In this document: positions 9,211-19,345 of the stretch, in pieces
Numbering within the stretch: position 1 is the first letter of the stretch
Layout: each line of letters begins with the position of its first letter
NCBI GenBank assembly: GCA_015056575.1
Contig: SVGA01000009.1
Location: 58,698 to 122,697 of the forward strand
DNA: 64,000 bases
DNA from: Butyrivibrio sp.
GTDB lineage: Bacteria; Bacillota; Clostridia; Lachnospirales; Lachnospiraceae
Reading direction: 5' to 3'
The notes under the pieces: model-generated
Told to the model about the DNA's origin: nothing
Seen by the model: only the letters and a program-made list of their open reading frames with translations
Databases searched by the model: none
Position numbers and translations under genes: made by a program

Positions 9211-9244
9211 AAGTGCCGGTGGTAGATACGCCGGCACTTTTTTT
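9211..9244 (+). terminator. Intrinsic terminator of aspS
   Basis: A perfect 9-bp stem AAGTGCCGG / CCGGCACTT (9211-9219 and 9231-9239) is followed by a seven-T run ending at 9244. Confidence 0.9.
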
Positions 9245-9262
9245 AAGGGCTGAATAGGTCTG

Positions 9263-9315
9263 TTGATTAAGTATCGCTGTAGAGATATAATAAAAGTATC
9301 TCTACAGCGATACTT
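9263..9315 (+). promoter_or_regulatory. Promoter with embedded 19-bp-arm palindrome (operator) of the DUF3990 module
   Basis: TTGATT (9263-9268), 17 nt and TATAAT (9286-9291) form a good vegetative promoter. A perfect inverted repeat of two 19-nt arms (9269-9287 and 9297-9315, AAGTATCGCTGTAGAGATA and its complement) lies on top of it. The left arm fills the spacer and enters the -10 box, and the right arm covers the transcription start region. Since transcription starts inside the palindrome, the structure is best read as a DNA operator and not a terminator. This is the position expected for autorepression by the downstream XRE protein. Confidence 0.75.
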
Positions 9316-9330
9316 TTTGTGAGGAATAAA

Positions 9331-9999
9331 ATGATCATATACCATGGTTCCGAGAATATAATATATACCCCTGCTTATGGACTGGGGAATTCTGCAAATG
9401 ACTACGGCAGGGGCTTTTACTGTACTGAGCATCCGGAACTTGCCAAAGAATGGGCCTGCAAAAAGAATACGGATGGATTTGCCAATGAATATGAGCTTAA
9501 CACAGAGGGATTGTCAATCTGCAATCTCAATAGTGAGAATTATAATATTCTTAATTGGATGGCTCTTTTGACCAAATACAGAGGATATTGGCAAAGGAGG
9601 AGCATAGCGGAGGATGCGAAAGCTTTTTTGCAGGAGAATTATTTGATAGATATTACGGACGTCGATGTGATTGTTGGGTACAGAGCGGATGATTCCTACT
9701 TCTCTTTTGCCCAGGACTTTATCATGGGAACGATTTCGATACAGAAATTATCGGAGGCAATGAAGCTTGGAGGACTTAGCGAACAGATAGTTCTAAAAAG
9801 TAAAAAGGCTTTCAAGGCTATTTCTTTCATTAACTATGAAGAGGCAAAGGCTTCCGAATATTTTGGGAAAAAAGAAAACAGGGACTTGGAAGCAAGAAGA
9901 CAATACAGAGAGCTAAACACAGGTGTGAATAGGTTGGATGAGGTTTATATTCTGGATATTATGAGAGGAAATGTAGATGTTAATGAACTGCGCTTATGA
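9331..9999 (+). CDS. DUF3990 domain protein, candidate ADP-ribosyltransferase-like toxin
   Basis: A 222-residue cytoplasmic protein whose N terminus matches the DUF3990 family: YHGS at residues 4-7, then GRGFYCTEHPELAKEWA near 27-42, and a YRADDSYF segment near 118. From recall, DUF3990 is placed with ADP-ribosyltransferase-like folds. His5 and Tyr30 would then correspond to the H-Y part of an H-Y-E triad; the third residue is not certain. An upstream in-frame GTG exists at 9319, but the GAGGA Shine-Dalgarno at 9321-9325 points to ATG 9331. The gene overlaps the following HTH gene by 23 bp, is led by a promoter-embedded palindrome, and looks like the toxin half of a two-gene module. Toxicity is inferred from organisation, not shown. 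Confidence 0.75.
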   Translation: MIIYHGSENIIYTPAYGLGNSANDYGRGFYCTEHPELAKEWACKKNTDGFANEYELNTEGLSICNLNSENYNILNWMALLTKYRGYWQRRSIAEDAKAFLQENYLIDITDVDVIVGYRADDSYFSFAQDFIMGTISIQKLSEAMKLGGLSEQIVLKSKKAFKAISFINYEEAKASEYFGKKENRDLEARRQYRELNTGVNRLDEVYILDIMRGNVDVNELRL

Positions 10000-10624
10000 T
10001 GAAATATATCTGCAATCGGCTCAGAGGGTCATGGGGGATATGTACGACTATGCGGTTAACACTTTGAAAATGCCCCTCAAGGAGTTCCATCGTTTGTTCA
10101 TTCATGGTGGGATGTGTCATCAATTTGAAATAGGTAATTCAACATATGTGGCTGGTAAGAATGGCTGTGAAGTCGCCAGGGAAGTCATCGAAGGCTGCAC
10201 TGACCGCAGAGTTGATCTGCCGGACGAGATGTATCTTGATAAGTCTCCGGAGTATTGGACGGGGTGGGCGCTCTCCTTTTACCAATGGAAGACCAATATG
10301 GAATATTCTGCAATTGAAGAGTGTGTACCCATTGATGAGATCTGCGCCATGTATGATACGCTGCATGAGGCAGATATATCCCTTTTTGTGGAGATCATGG
10401 ATAGTAAATGCAAGGAGCACAGGGAGGGATCAAGGCTAAAGAGATTGAGGCAGTACGCAGGATTGACGCAACGTGCCTTGGCAGAAGAGGCGGGGGTTCC
10501 TTTAAGGCAGATACAGCTTTTTGAGCAGGGGCAGCGCGATATCAGAAAAACTCAGGGACAAACCCTCTATCAGCTTTCAAAAGCTCTTAGATGCGATATT
10601 GAGACGATTATAAAAGGACTTTAA
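9977..10624 (+). CDS. XRE-family HTH protein, candidate antitoxin
   Basis: A 215-residue protein. Its C-terminal ~60 residues form an XRE helix-turn-helix (LKRLRQYAGLTQRALAEEAG then VPLRQIQLFEQGQRDI), the classic DNA-binding domain of autoregulatory antitoxins. The N-terminal ~140 residues are not recognised; they include a YAVNTLKMPLKEFHRLF stretch loosely reminiscent of DUF3791-type partners of DUF3990 proteins. The start ATG at 9977 follows AGAGGA by 7 nt, inside the toxin-like gene, so the two are translationally coupled. The obvious candidate operator is the palindrome at 9269-9315. Antitoxin function is an inference from gene order, overlap and the HTH. Confidence 0.75.
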   Translation: MLMNCAYDEIYLQSAQRVMGDMYDYAVNTLKMPLKEFHRLFIHGGMCHQFEIGNSTYVAGKNGCEVAREVIEGCTDRRVDLPDEMYLDKSPEYWTGWALSFYQWKTNMEYSAIEECVPIDEICAMYDTLHEADISLFVEIMDSKCKEHREGSRLKRLRQYAGLTQRALAEEAGVPLRQIQLFEQGQRDIRKTQGQTLYQLSKALRCDIETIIKGL

Positions 10625-10646
10625 ACCGGGTAAAGAGCTTTAAATG

Positions 10647-10682
10647 TAATACCAAACACAGTGATATTAGAGTGTGGTATTA
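10647..10682. repeat. Small TAATACC/GGTATTA hairpin unit
   Basis: TAATACC (10647-10653) pairs with GGTATTA (10676-10682), extended by ACAC/GTGT with a 2-nt bulge. The half-sites are 29 bp apart, centre to centre. The same half-site sequence and spacing recur as units of the ~180-bp elements at 51.0 and 53.2 kb, so this may be a solitary unit of that family. Confidence 0.5.
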
Positions 10683-10732
10683 TGCCATTCTCAGTCACTC
10701 CTTCGTATATAATATTAGCAAGGAGGTGTGTT

Positions 10733-11533
10733 ATGACGACTATTGAAACTGTTAAAACAGATGAATTTACCATGGATTATCTTAAATTCGGCCACGGCCT
10801 CGGCACCTATGTTATTATCCCCGGGCTTAGTATTCAGAGTGTCATGGGCTCTGCGGATGCGGTGGTTGACGGCTTTTCGCTGGCTCATGATGACTTTACT
10901 ATATATCTTTTTGACCGCAGGAACGAGCTTCCGCCTACATACACAATCTATGATATGGCAAAAGACACAGCGGCTGCGATAAAAGCTCTTGGCCTGACCG
11001 ACATCTGCCTCTTTGGCGCTTCCCAGGGCGGAATGATCGCAATGACAATAGCAATTGAGCATCCCGAGCTGGTAAAAAAGCTGGCTCTTGGCTCCACCTC
11101 TTCTCATGTGACGAAGGAGCAGGCTGATGGCATAGATGAATGGATTGAACAGGCAAAGAAGGGCGACAGAGAAGGCTTGTACTTAAGCTTTGGGCAGAAG
11201 GTATATCCCCCTGCGGTATTTGAGCAGTTCAGGGACTATTTCATTGAGACGGCTAAAACGGTCACCGATGAAGAACTTCAGCGCTTTGTGATCCTGGCTT
11301 CGGGAATGCACGGCTTCAACGTAACTGACAGACTTAAAGATATCCAGTGCCCTGTATATACCACAGGAACCTTTGAGGACGAGGTCCTTGATTCCGACTC
11401 CACCATGGAGATTGCCCAGGAACTGGACGAAAAGGAGGGGTTCAGGCTGTATATGTATATCGGCTATGGACATGCATCCTTCGATACGGCGCCGGATTAC
11501 AGGAAGCGTGTAATGGATTTCTTCCTGAAATAA
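10733..11533 (+). CDS. Alpha/beta hydrolase
   Basis: A 266-residue alpha/beta-hydrolase-fold protein without signal peptide. The nucleophile elbow is FGASQGG (GxSxG) around residue 108. The catalytic acid is probably in the FEDEVLD segment, and the histidine in YIGYGHASFD near the C terminus, the usual positions. The true start is the ATG at 10733 behind a perfect AAGGAGG (10720-10726); the frame is open further upstream but that part has no ribosome site. A TATAAT box at about 10707 precedes it. The sequence resembles the broad esterase/peptidase group and gives no substrate. The gene is monocistronic, closed by a terminator. Confidence 0.88.
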   Translation: MTTIETVKTDEFTMDYLKFGHGLGTYVIIPGLSIQSVMGSADAVVDGFSLAHDDFTIYLFDRRNELPPTYTIYDMAKDTAAAIKALGLTDICLFGASQGGMIAMTIAIEHPELVKKLALGSTSSHVTKEQADGIDEWIEQAKKGDREGLYLSFGQKVYPPAVFEQFRDYFIETAKTVTDEELQRFVILASGMHGFNVTDRLKDIQCPVYTTGTFEDEVLDSDSTMEIAQELDEKEGFRLYMYIGYGHASFDTAPDYRKRVMDFFLK

Positions 11534-11537
11534 AAAG

Positions 11538-11582
11538 CTTCCATAACTCTATTGGTTTTAGGGTTATGGAAGTTTTATTTTT
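11538..11582 (+). terminator. Terminator of the alpha/beta hydrolase gene
   Basis: A 10-bp stem CTTCCATAAC / GTTATGGAAG (11538-11547, 11563-11572) is followed by TTTTATTTTT. Confidence 0.88.
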
Positions 11583-11656
11583 CATAAGGTTTTAATTATC
11601 CAAGGGACCATTAAGGTTACCGAAATTTTGATAAAATCTTTATAAATTCAACGGAT

Positions 11657-11697
11657 AAAGCCGCTTCAGCCCAGTGCCGGAGCGGCTTTCGGTTTTA
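11657..11697 (+). terminator. Second hairpin terminator upstream of the atp operon
   Basis: A perfect 9-bp stem AAAGCCGCT / AGCGGCTTT (11657-11665, 11681-11689) is followed by CGGTTTTATT. It insulates the atp promoter. Together with the preceding terminator and the promoter below it accounts for the roughly 300-bp gene-free stretch 11534-11838. Confidence 0.75.
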
Positions 11698-11739
11698 TTG
11701 GACAAAATCTTGCAAATGCCGCAAATTGTCTAACATTGG

Positions 11740-11768
11740 TTGTGAATGCAGTAAAAATGCAGTAAAAT
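11740..11768 (+). promoter_or_regulatory. Predicted promoter of the ATP synthase operon
   Basis: TTGTGA (11740-11745), 17 nt and TAAAAT (11763-11768). The spacer contains a direct repeat of ATGCAGTAAAA. It is the only good promoter between the terminators and atpZ. Confidence 0.6.
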
Positions 11769-11838
11769 AGACTATGGGTCTTTGTTTTTACGGAAGATTC
11801 CGCAATTTAGCATGTATGGAAGGAGCGAAAGCCGGCAG

Positions 11839-12117
11839 ATGGAGATAAGAAATGCCTCAAGACTTATCGGTCAGTTTGCAATGGTAGGCCAGCTAGGCCT
11901 GTCGCTGTTGATGCCCCTTCTGATGTGTCTTTTTGCGTGTTACCTTCTGGTAACGAAGCTTTCTGTTGGGGTATGGGTCTACATACCGGGATTTATACTG
12001 GGGCTGGGGGCTTCCTGGATGACAGCCTACAAAGTATATCTGTCAGTAGTCCACAAAGAGGATAAAAAGAAATTAAAACGCGACCCTAACGAGGTCAATT
12101 TCAGCAAACATATATAA
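11839..12117 (+). CDS. AtpZ-like small membrane protein of the ATP synthase operon
   Basis: A 92-residue protein with two predicted membrane helices (about 14-37 and 43-64) and a charged C-terminal tail. It is the first gene of the atp operon, directly before atpI. Position, size and the helix-loop-helix pattern with a glycine-rich second helix fit the AtpZ/AtpQ family, which with AtpI is implicated in c-ring assembly and Mg2+/Ca2+ handling. The frame is open back to 11782. I chose ATG 11839 because AAGGAG lies upstream (spacing a little long) and the extra N-terminal residues look unlike the family; 11812 and 11782 remain possible starts. Confidence 0.7.
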   Translation: MEIRNASRLIGQFAMVGQLGLSLLMPLLMCLFACYLLVTKLSVGVWVYIPGFILGLGASWMTAYKVYLSVVHKEDKKKLKRDPNEVNFSKHI

Positions 12118-12136
12118 AGAGGAGCTTTTTGGGAGT

Positions 12137-12565
12137 ATGAAAATTCAGCCGGCTGTAAAGCAGGAAACGGGGAAATTAGCTATCGGAACAGGTATAGGCG
12201 TTCTGATAATGTTTGGAGTATTTTTTATCTTACATATGGTAATCCCGAAGGATGCGCCCTTTGGCTGGTCAGTACCCTTCGATTACAAAGTAATACTGGG
12301 AGGAATCGGCGGCTTTATAGTTGCTGTCGGCAATTTCTTCTGGATGGCAATGACGGTTCAAAAGGTTGCTTCCATAGAGGATGATGCCAAGGCTCGTTCT
12401 ACCATGGGCGTAAGCTACAGGTACAGGACTTTGCTTCAGATTTTATGGGTGATACTGGCGATCGTTGTTCCGATATTTAACATGGTGGCGGGCATTGTTC
12501 CGCTATTCATTCCGAGTTTGTACATAAAACTACGCGGTATCATTTCTGCGGGGAAAGGAGGTTGA
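12137..12565 (+). CDS. atpI: ATP synthase subunit I
   Basis: A 142-residue membrane protein with four predicted helices, located between the AtpZ-like gene and atpB, as is usual for AtpI. In the family it acts as a chaperone for assembly of the c-ring and is not part of the final enzyme. The paired hydrophobic blocks (about 15-35 and 50-75; then about 98-115 and 117-132) and the basic connecting loop fit. It has low intrinsic sequence conservation, so the call relies on gene order as well as topology. It is separated from atpB by 10 bp, with GGAGG at the end of the gene serving as the ribosome site of atpB. Confidence 0.8.
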   Translation: MKIQPAVKQETGKLAIGTGIGVLIMFGVFFILHMVIPKDAPFGWSVPFDYKVILGGIGGFIVAVGNFFWMAMTVQKVASIEDDAKARSTMGVSYRYRTLLQILWVILAIVVPIFNMVAGIVPLFIPSLYIKLRGIISAGKGG

Positions 12566-12575
12566 AGGCGAAAGC

Positions 12576-13346
12576 ATGAGTCAAAGCTTCGAAGTTGATT
12601 ATGCGAGGATATACGCCACAATTAAGACCGGCATTCCCATTTTGGGGGATCTTCAGATCACTGAAACGCTGATCGTCAGCTGGATAGTGATGATCATCAT
12701 AACCGGTCTGTGTATATTCCTTACGAGAGATCTCAGGATCGAGAACATCTCAAAGAGGCAGGCTTTTGCGGAGATGCTGGTTGAGACGGGCAACAATTTT
12801 GTCCGCAACAACACCGGAGGAAATAAGTTTGATAAACTGATACCTTTCGTATCTGCGCTTTTTGCAACGAGCGTTGTATCAAACCTTATAAGCCTTGTGG
12901 GACTTAGAAGCCCGACAGCTGATCTGTCCACAGAAGCAGCCTGGGCCGTTGTGGTATTTACCATGATCACGGCCACCAAGATCAAGACCAACGGATTAGG
13001 CGGATATTTGAAAGGATTTACGACTCCTATAGCAGTTATGACACCGTTTAATATCCTGTCCGAGTTGGCAACGCCTGTAAGTATGGCTTGCCGTCACTTT
13101 GGAAATATCCTTTCCGGAGTAGTTATCGACGGTCTTATTTACTGGGCACTGGGGCTTGCATCAGCGGCTCTGTTTGGATTGATACCGGGTGTGGTTGGAC
13201 AGTTCCTGTCCAAGATTCCGATTCTCGGTATCGGACTTCCCGCTGTGACCGGAGTGTATTTTGACTGGTTCTCAGGATGCATGCAGGCATTCATTTTCTG
13301 TATGCTGACCGTCATGTACATCGCCAACGCAGCAGAGGAATCGTGA
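12576..13346 (+). CDS. atpB: F-type ATP synthase subunit a
   Basis: A 256-residue stator subunit that forms the ion half-channels beside the c-ring. Five to six hydrophobic helices are visible. The essential arginine is probably the one in the CRHFGN segment (about residue 173), within the conserved helix-4 region. The C-terminal helix (PAVTGVYFDWFSGCMQAFIF) corresponds to the conserved last helix. Length and order (after atpI, before atpE) are standard. In combination with the unusual c subunit it may form a Na+ rather than H+ path, but the a-subunit sequence alone does not decide this. Confidence 0.95.
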   Translation: MSQSFEVDYARIYATIKTGIPILGDLQITETLIVSWIVMIIITGLCIFLTRDLRIENISKRQAFAEMLVETGNNFVRNNTGGNKFDKLIPFVSALFATSVVSNLISLVGLRSPTADLSTEAAWAVVVFTMITATKIKTNGLGGYLKGFTTPIAVMTPFNILSELATPVSMACRHFGNILSGVVIDGLIYWALGLASAALFGLIPGVVGQFLSKIPILGIGLPAVTGVYFDWFSGCMQAFIFCMLTVMYIANAAEES

Positions 13347-13353
13347 TCTTTAA

Positions 13354-13683
<330 letters not shown>

Positions 13684-13690
13684 AAGGGAT

Positions 13691-13738
13691 TTAAAGTCAT
13701 AAATTTTCGTGCTTGCACAGGAAAATTTATGACCTTAA
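13691..13738 (+). promoter_or_regulatory. Long hairpin immediately downstream of atpE
   Basis: The stem 13691-13708 / 13721-13738 has one mismatch in 18 bp (TCATAAATTTTC / GAAAATTTATGA perfect). It continues into GTGC-TT-GCAC in the loop. There is no U-run, so it is not a normal terminator. It may protect the 3' end of an atpE-containing processed mRNA or reduce readthrough into atpF. Confidence 0.7.
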
Positions 13739-13792
13739 AGACCGCCCAGGCATGAGGAAGTAGCACGGTAGTGCGGATTCCGAATGCCTGCA

Positions 13793-13865
13793 GGATTGCG
13801 AGAGCGAAGCGGAGCAATCCGTGTTACTGCACACAGTGTAAACACGGAGCAATCCGTATTACTGC
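13793..13865 (+). repeat. Hairpin plus 21-bp direct repeats in the atpE-atpF spacer
   Basis: GGATTG/CAATCC (13793-13798, 13815-13820) closes a purine-rich loop containing GCGAGAGCGAAGC. CGGAGCAATCCGTGTTACTGC is then repeated with one change (13810-13830 and 13845-13865). This architecture (GCGAGAG-bearing hairpin plus a duplicated tail unit) parallels the elements at 17.4 and 40.6 kb without being closely alike in sequence. Confidence 0.6.
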
Positions 13866-13890
13866 AGCTTTGTTTAGAAGGAGAATACAT

Positions 13891-14388
13891 ATGCAGACAC
13901 AAGATTTAGTAACCCTTGTGCCCTGGACCTTTATAATTCAGATCATAAACCTCTTCATCCAGGTGTATTTCATTAAGAAGTTTCTTTTCAAACCAATTAA
14001 CGAGATCCTCGAGAAGAGAAAAAATCTGGCTGATAAAGAGATAACAGAGGCAAGAGAGGCCAGAAGCGAAGCTGATTCTTTGAAAGAACAGTATGAGGAC
14101 AGCCTTACAAATGCTCATGCAGAAGCTGCCAAGATCGTATCCGATGCTCAGAAGGAAGCGGAGAACAAAGCAGAGACCCTTGTGAGGGAAGCTGAACAGC
14201 AGGCAGCTGCCATTAAGGCAAAGGCTACAGCCGATATTGAGCAGGAGAAGAAAAAAGCTATCAACGAGGCCAAAGATGAAATCGGCGGACTTGCCATGGA
14301 AATCGCAGGCAAGGTTGTTGAAAAAGAAATTAACGAATCCGACCACAAGAAGCTTATTGATGACTTCATAAACAAGGTCGGAGCATAA
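13891..14388 (+). CDS. atpF: F-type ATP synthase subunit b
   Basis: A 165-residue peripheral-stalk subunit. One N-terminal membrane helix (about 8-30, WTFIIQIINLFIQVYFIKKF) is followed by a long charged, alanine-rich amphipathic helix (about 35-150) typical of the dimeric stalk. The start is ATG 13891 after AAGGAGAATACAT. The frame is open further upstream, but that portion covers the repeat region and lacks a ribosome site. It lies between the structured spacer and atpH, which starts 9 bp after its stop. Confidence 0.96.
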   Translation: MQTQDLVTLVPWTFIIQIINLFIQVYFIKKFLFKPINEILEKRKNLADKEITEAREARSEADSLKEQYEDSLTNAHAEAAKIVSDAQKEAENKAETLVREAEQQAAAIKAKATADIEQEKKKAINEAKDEIGGLAMEIAGKVVEKEINESDHKKLIDDFINKVGA

Positions 14389-14397
14389 GGAGAAATT

Positions 14398-14937
14398 ATG
14401 ACGAAAGCTGGAGATCTTTATGGGCAGAGCCTGTATGATCTGGCAGCGGAAGAGAACCTTACGGATGATATACTGGGCGAGATGGAGCAAGTGAAGGGAA
14501 TCTTCAAGGAGAATCCCGATTATGTCACACTCCTGTCGGAGCCTTCAGTTCCTAAGAACGAGAGACTGCAGCTGGTGGATGAGTCCTTAGGCAGCAGCCT
14601 GACCCCTTATCATCTGAACTTTATCAAGATACTTATAGAAAAAGGGCTGCTTCGTGAGTACTCAGCTTGTTATAAGAGATTCAGAAAATCTTATAATGAG
14701 GCTCACAAAATAGCTGAAGCGGTGGTGACAACCGCAGTTGCACTGTCCGATGCACAGCTGTTGCAGCTTAAGGAGAAGCTTGAAAAGATCAGCGGTAAGA
14801 CAGTTCTGCTGGAGCAGAAAACCGATCCGGACATCCTTGGCGGTGTGAGAGTTGACCTGGAGGGACAGCTCTTTGACGGATCTATCAAAGGAAGGTTATC
14901 CGAGCTTCGCAGAAAAGTCGATGAGACTGTTATATAA
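14398..14937 (+). CDS. atpH: F-type ATP synthase subunit delta
   Basis: A 179-residue stator subunit connecting the b-stalk to the top of the alpha3beta3 head. It has an all-helical N-terminal domain (about 1-105) and a C-terminal domain ending in the conserved [20 protein letters not shown] region typical of OSCP/delta. It is 9 bp after atpF and 20 bp before atpA. Length is normal for the family. Confidence 0.96.
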   Translation: MTKAGDLYGQSLYDLAAEENLTDDILGEMEQVKGIFKENPDYVTLLSEPSVPKNERLQLVDESLGSSLTPYHLNFIKILIEKGLLREYSACYKRFRKSYNEAHKIAEAVVTTAVALSDAQLLQLKEKLEKISGKTVLLEQKTDPDILGGVRVDLEGQLFDGSIKGRLSELRRKVDETVI

Positions 14938-14957
14938 AAAATACATCGGAGGATGAT

Positions 14958-16481
14958 ATGGAACTAAAACCAGAAAAAATATCCGAGGTCATTCGAAGCC
15001 AGATAAAGAATTATCAGAACGCGATCATTCAGAATGAGACCGGAACAGTTCTTACCGTTGGTGACGGTATTTCCAGAGTCAGCGGACTATTGAACTGTAT
15101 GGCCGGCGAGCTTCTTGAGTTTGAGAACGGAACATTCGGAATGGCTCAGAACCTCGAGGAAACAGTAGTTTCTGCGGTTTTGTTCGGCGAGGATGTAGGT
15201 ATCAGCGAAGGACAGACCGTTAAGCGCACAGGCAGAGTTGTATCTGTACCTGTTGGCGAGCAGATGATCGGACGTGTCGTAAACGCCATTGGCCAGCCTA
15301 TCGACGGCCAGGGCCCTATCGAAACTACCGAGTACAGACCGGTTGAATCACCGGCTCCGGGAATTATCGCAAGACAGCCCGTTAAGGAGCCCCTTCAGAC
15401 AGGTATCAAGGCTATCGATTCCATGATCCCTATCGGAAGAGGACAGCGTGAGCTGATCATCGGCGACAGACAGACCGGAAAGACCACAATTGCTATCGAT
15501 ACGATCCTTAACCAGAAGGGCAAGGATGTTATCTGTATCTATGTTGCTATCGGACAGAAACGTTCGACAGTTACTTCACTTGTTGAGGACCTTAAGAAGG
15601 GTGGAGCTATGGATTACACCATCGTAGTAGCAGCTACAGCTTCCGAGCCCAGTCCTCTTCAGTACATTTCACCGTACACAGGCTGCGCTATGGGTGAGTA
15701 CTTTATGCATCAGGGCAAGCACGTTCTTTGTATCTACGACGATCTGTCCAAGCATGCGGTTGCTTACCGTGCACTCTCCCTGCTGATCAGAAGACCTCCG
15801 GGACGTGAAGCTTATCCCGGTGACGTATTCTATTTGCATTCCAGACTTCTTGAGAGAGCAGCTAAGCTGTCCGATGAGAACGGAGGCGGTTCACTTACAG
15901 CCCTTCCCATCATCGAGACCCAGGCCGGTGACGTTTCGGCGTACATTCCCACAAACGTTATCTCCATCACAGATGGTCAGATATTCCTTGAGACCGAGCT
16001 TTTCCACTCAGGAATCATGCCGGCGGTTAACCCCGGTATTTCCGTATCCCGAGTTGGTGGTAACGCTCAGATCAAGGCCATGAAGAAGGTTGCCGGAACC
16101 TTGAAACTTGTATATTCACAGTACCGTGAGCTGGCAAGCTTTGCCCAGTTCGGTTCAGATCTTGACGAAGATACCAAGAACCGTCTTGCACAGGGTGAAA
16201 GAATCGTGGAAGTCCTCAAGCAGGACAAGAACCAGCCGGTACCTGTAGAGAAGCAGGTTGCTATCCTTTATGCCGTAGTCAACAATATTCTGATGAAGGT
16301 AGCTGTTACCGATGTAGCAGAATATGAAGCAGGACTTTATGACTTCCTTGATAACGATCCTTCCGGAATCGCAGCAATGCGTGATATCCGTGAGACCGGT
16401 AAGCTGGAAGCGGAAACAGAGACCAAGCTAAAAGAGGCACTGGACGCTTATACAGATAAGTTCCTTAAGCAGAAGGGCTGA
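14958..16481 (+). CDS. atpA: F-type ATP synthase subunit alpha
   Basis: A 507-residue non-catalytic nucleotide-binding subunit of F1. The Walker A motif is [11 protein letters not shown] (around residue 170). The arginine-finger region is at [12 protein letters not shown]-terminal beta barrel, central nucleotide domain and C-terminal helical bundle are all present at standard length. GGAGGATGATATG gives the start. Synteny (atpH-atpA-atpG) is standard. Confidence 0.98.
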   Translation: MELKPEKISEVIRSQIKNYQNAIIQNETGTVLTVGDGISRVSGLLNCMAGELLEFENGTFGMAQNLEETVVSAVLFGEDVGISEGQTVKRTGRVVSVPVGEQMIGRVVNAIGQPIDGQGPIETTEYRPVESPAPGIIARQPVKEPLQTGIKAIDSMIPIGRGQRELIIGDRQTGKTTIAIDTILNQKGKDVICIYVAIGQKRSTVTSLVEDLKKGGAMDYTIVVAATASEPSPLQYISPYTGCAMGEYFMHQGKHVLCIYDDLSKHAVAYRALSLLIRRPPGREAYPGDVFYLHSRLLERAAKLSDENGGGSLTALPIIETQAGDVSAYIPTNVISITDGQIFLETELFHSGIMPAVNPGISVSRVGGNAQIKAMKKVAGTLKLVYSQYRELASFAQFGSDLDEDTKNRLAQGERIVEVLKQDKNQPVPVEKQVAILYAVVNNILMKVAVTDVAEYEAGLYDFLDNDPSGIAAMRDIRETGKLEAETETKLKEALDAYTDKFLKQKG

Positions 16482-16500
16482 TAAGAGGAGGATTTAAGTA

Positions 16501-17361
16501 ATGGCTGGATCAATGAAAGCTGTTAAACTCCGAATCAAGAGCGTTCAGAGCACCATGCAGATCACGAAGGCCATGCAGCTGGTTGCTGCATCCAAACTTC
16601 GTAAGGCAAAAGAGAGAGCTGATGCATCAAAGCCCTATCTTGAGACCATGGTTCAAACACTTACAGACATTGCCAACACAAACACGGATTTCCAGTCTCC
16701 CTACACCAAGGCGGGACAGAATGACAAGTGGCTGTATGTGGTTATCGCCGGAGACAGAGGTCTTGCTGGCGGTTACAACTCAAACCTGTTCAAGTTCATG
16801 GAGCAGGAGACCAAGGGCAGAGGGGATATAACAGTTCTCCCCATAGGAAAAAAATCTTTGGAGCACTTTAAGCACAGGAATGTTCCGGTATTTACCGAGG
16901 AATATGCCGAAGTTGCAAAAGTAAACCTCTCAGATTGTTTCCAGATTGCCAAGCTGATCTGTGAAGCGTACAGTTCGGGAGAGTTCGGACACATTTACCT
17001 TTGCTATACAAACTTTGTGTCCATGCTTTCTCAGGTTCCCACAGCATCATCACTTCTTCCTCTCTCGGATCTTAGAACCGAAGAGAAGCCAACCGATGGT
17101 AAGGCCAGGGAGCTGATACTGTATGAACCGGACTCAGAGACGGTGTTCAATGCTATTGTTCCGGAATATCTGGCGGGAATTCTTTATTCCAGTATCAACA
17201 TATCCTATGCCAGTGAGCTGGCAGCACGCCGAACAGCAATGGAAGCGGCTACCGACAACGCAGAGGAAATGATCGATACCTTGAGCCTGTACTACAACAG
17301 GGCACGTCAGGCAAGCATCACGCAAGAGATTACAGAAATTGTAGCGGGAGCTGAAAGCTGA
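16501..17361 (+). CDS. atpG: F-type ATP synthase subunit gamma
   Basis: A 286-residue central shaft subunit that rotates within the alpha3beta3 head. The N-terminal coiled-coil helix opens with the conserved RIKSVQSTMQITKAMQLVA. The C-terminal helix carries the conserved MEAATDNAEEMIDTL followed by NRARQASITQEI TEI. The segment between them is the Rossmann-like globular domain. It is followed by a 146-bp spacer that holds a repeat element, an unusually long gap inside an atp operon. Confidence 0.97.
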   Translation: MAGSMKAVKLRIKSVQSTMQITKAMQLVAASKLRKAKERADASKPYLETMVQTLTDIANTNTDFQSPYTKAGQNDKWLYVVIAGDRGLAGGYNSNLFKFMEQETKGRGDITVLPIGKKSLEHFKHRNVPVFTEEYAEVAKVNLSDCFQIAKLICEAYSSGEFGHIYLCYTNFVSMLSQVPTASSLLPLSDLRTEEKPTDGKARELILYEPDSETVFNAIVPEYLAGILYSSINISYASELAARRTAMEAATDNAEEMIDTLSLYYNRARQASITQEITEIVAGAES

Positions 17362-18902
<1,541 letters not shown>

Positions 18903-18907
18903 TCATT

Positions 18908-19327
18908 ATGTCCTCTTATCATTTACAGGTTGTTTCCATGGACGGAGAAGATTTTGACGGACAGGTCCAAAAGATAATGCTGCGTACCATAGACGGTGAC
19001 GTGGAAATCCTTGCACGTCACACGGACTACTGTACCGCTATCGGCATGGGCACCGCCAGAGTTACCATGGAAGACGGAACCGTTAGAAAAGCAGCCTGTA
19101 TCGGTGGAATGCTTTCTGTACTTAAGGGCGAGGTCAGAGTTTTCCCTACCACCTGGGAGTGGAGTGAAGACATTGACGTTGAGCGAGCTAAAGCCGCCAA
19201 GGCCAAAGCCGAGGAAAGGCTTAAGGACCAGCAGTTGGATAAACAGGCCCGCATCAGGGCGGAGGCCAAGCTCTACAGAGCTCTGGTACGACTTGGTTCT
19301 TCCGGACAGGATCACGAAGTGGATTAA
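18908..19327 (+). CDS. atpC: F-type ATP synthase subunit epsilon
   Basis: A 139-residue regulatory shaft subunit. The N-terminal ten-strand beta sandwich (about 1-85) includes the conserved GDVEILARHTDY segment that faces the c-ring. The C-terminal two-helix hairpin (about 90-138) is rich in alanine, lysine and glutamate (ERAKAAKAKAEERLKD) and in the family can extend to inhibit ATP hydrolysis. Last gene of the operon, closed by a strong hairpin. Confidence 0.95.
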   Translation: MSSYHLQVVSMDGEDFDGQVQKIMLRTIDGDVEILARHTDYCTAIGMGTARVTMEDGTVRKAACIGGMLSVLKGEVRVFPTTWEWSEDIDVERAKAAKAKAEERLKDQQLDKQARIRAEAKLYRALVRLGSSGQDHEVD

Positions 19328-19345
19328 AAAAAACAGTAAACTATA

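Noticed and set aside
13771..13890. N-terminal extension of AtpF starting at 13771
   Set aside because: The extension would translate the spacer repeats, lacks a ribosome site and is absent from the family; ATG 13891 has a good AAGGAG.
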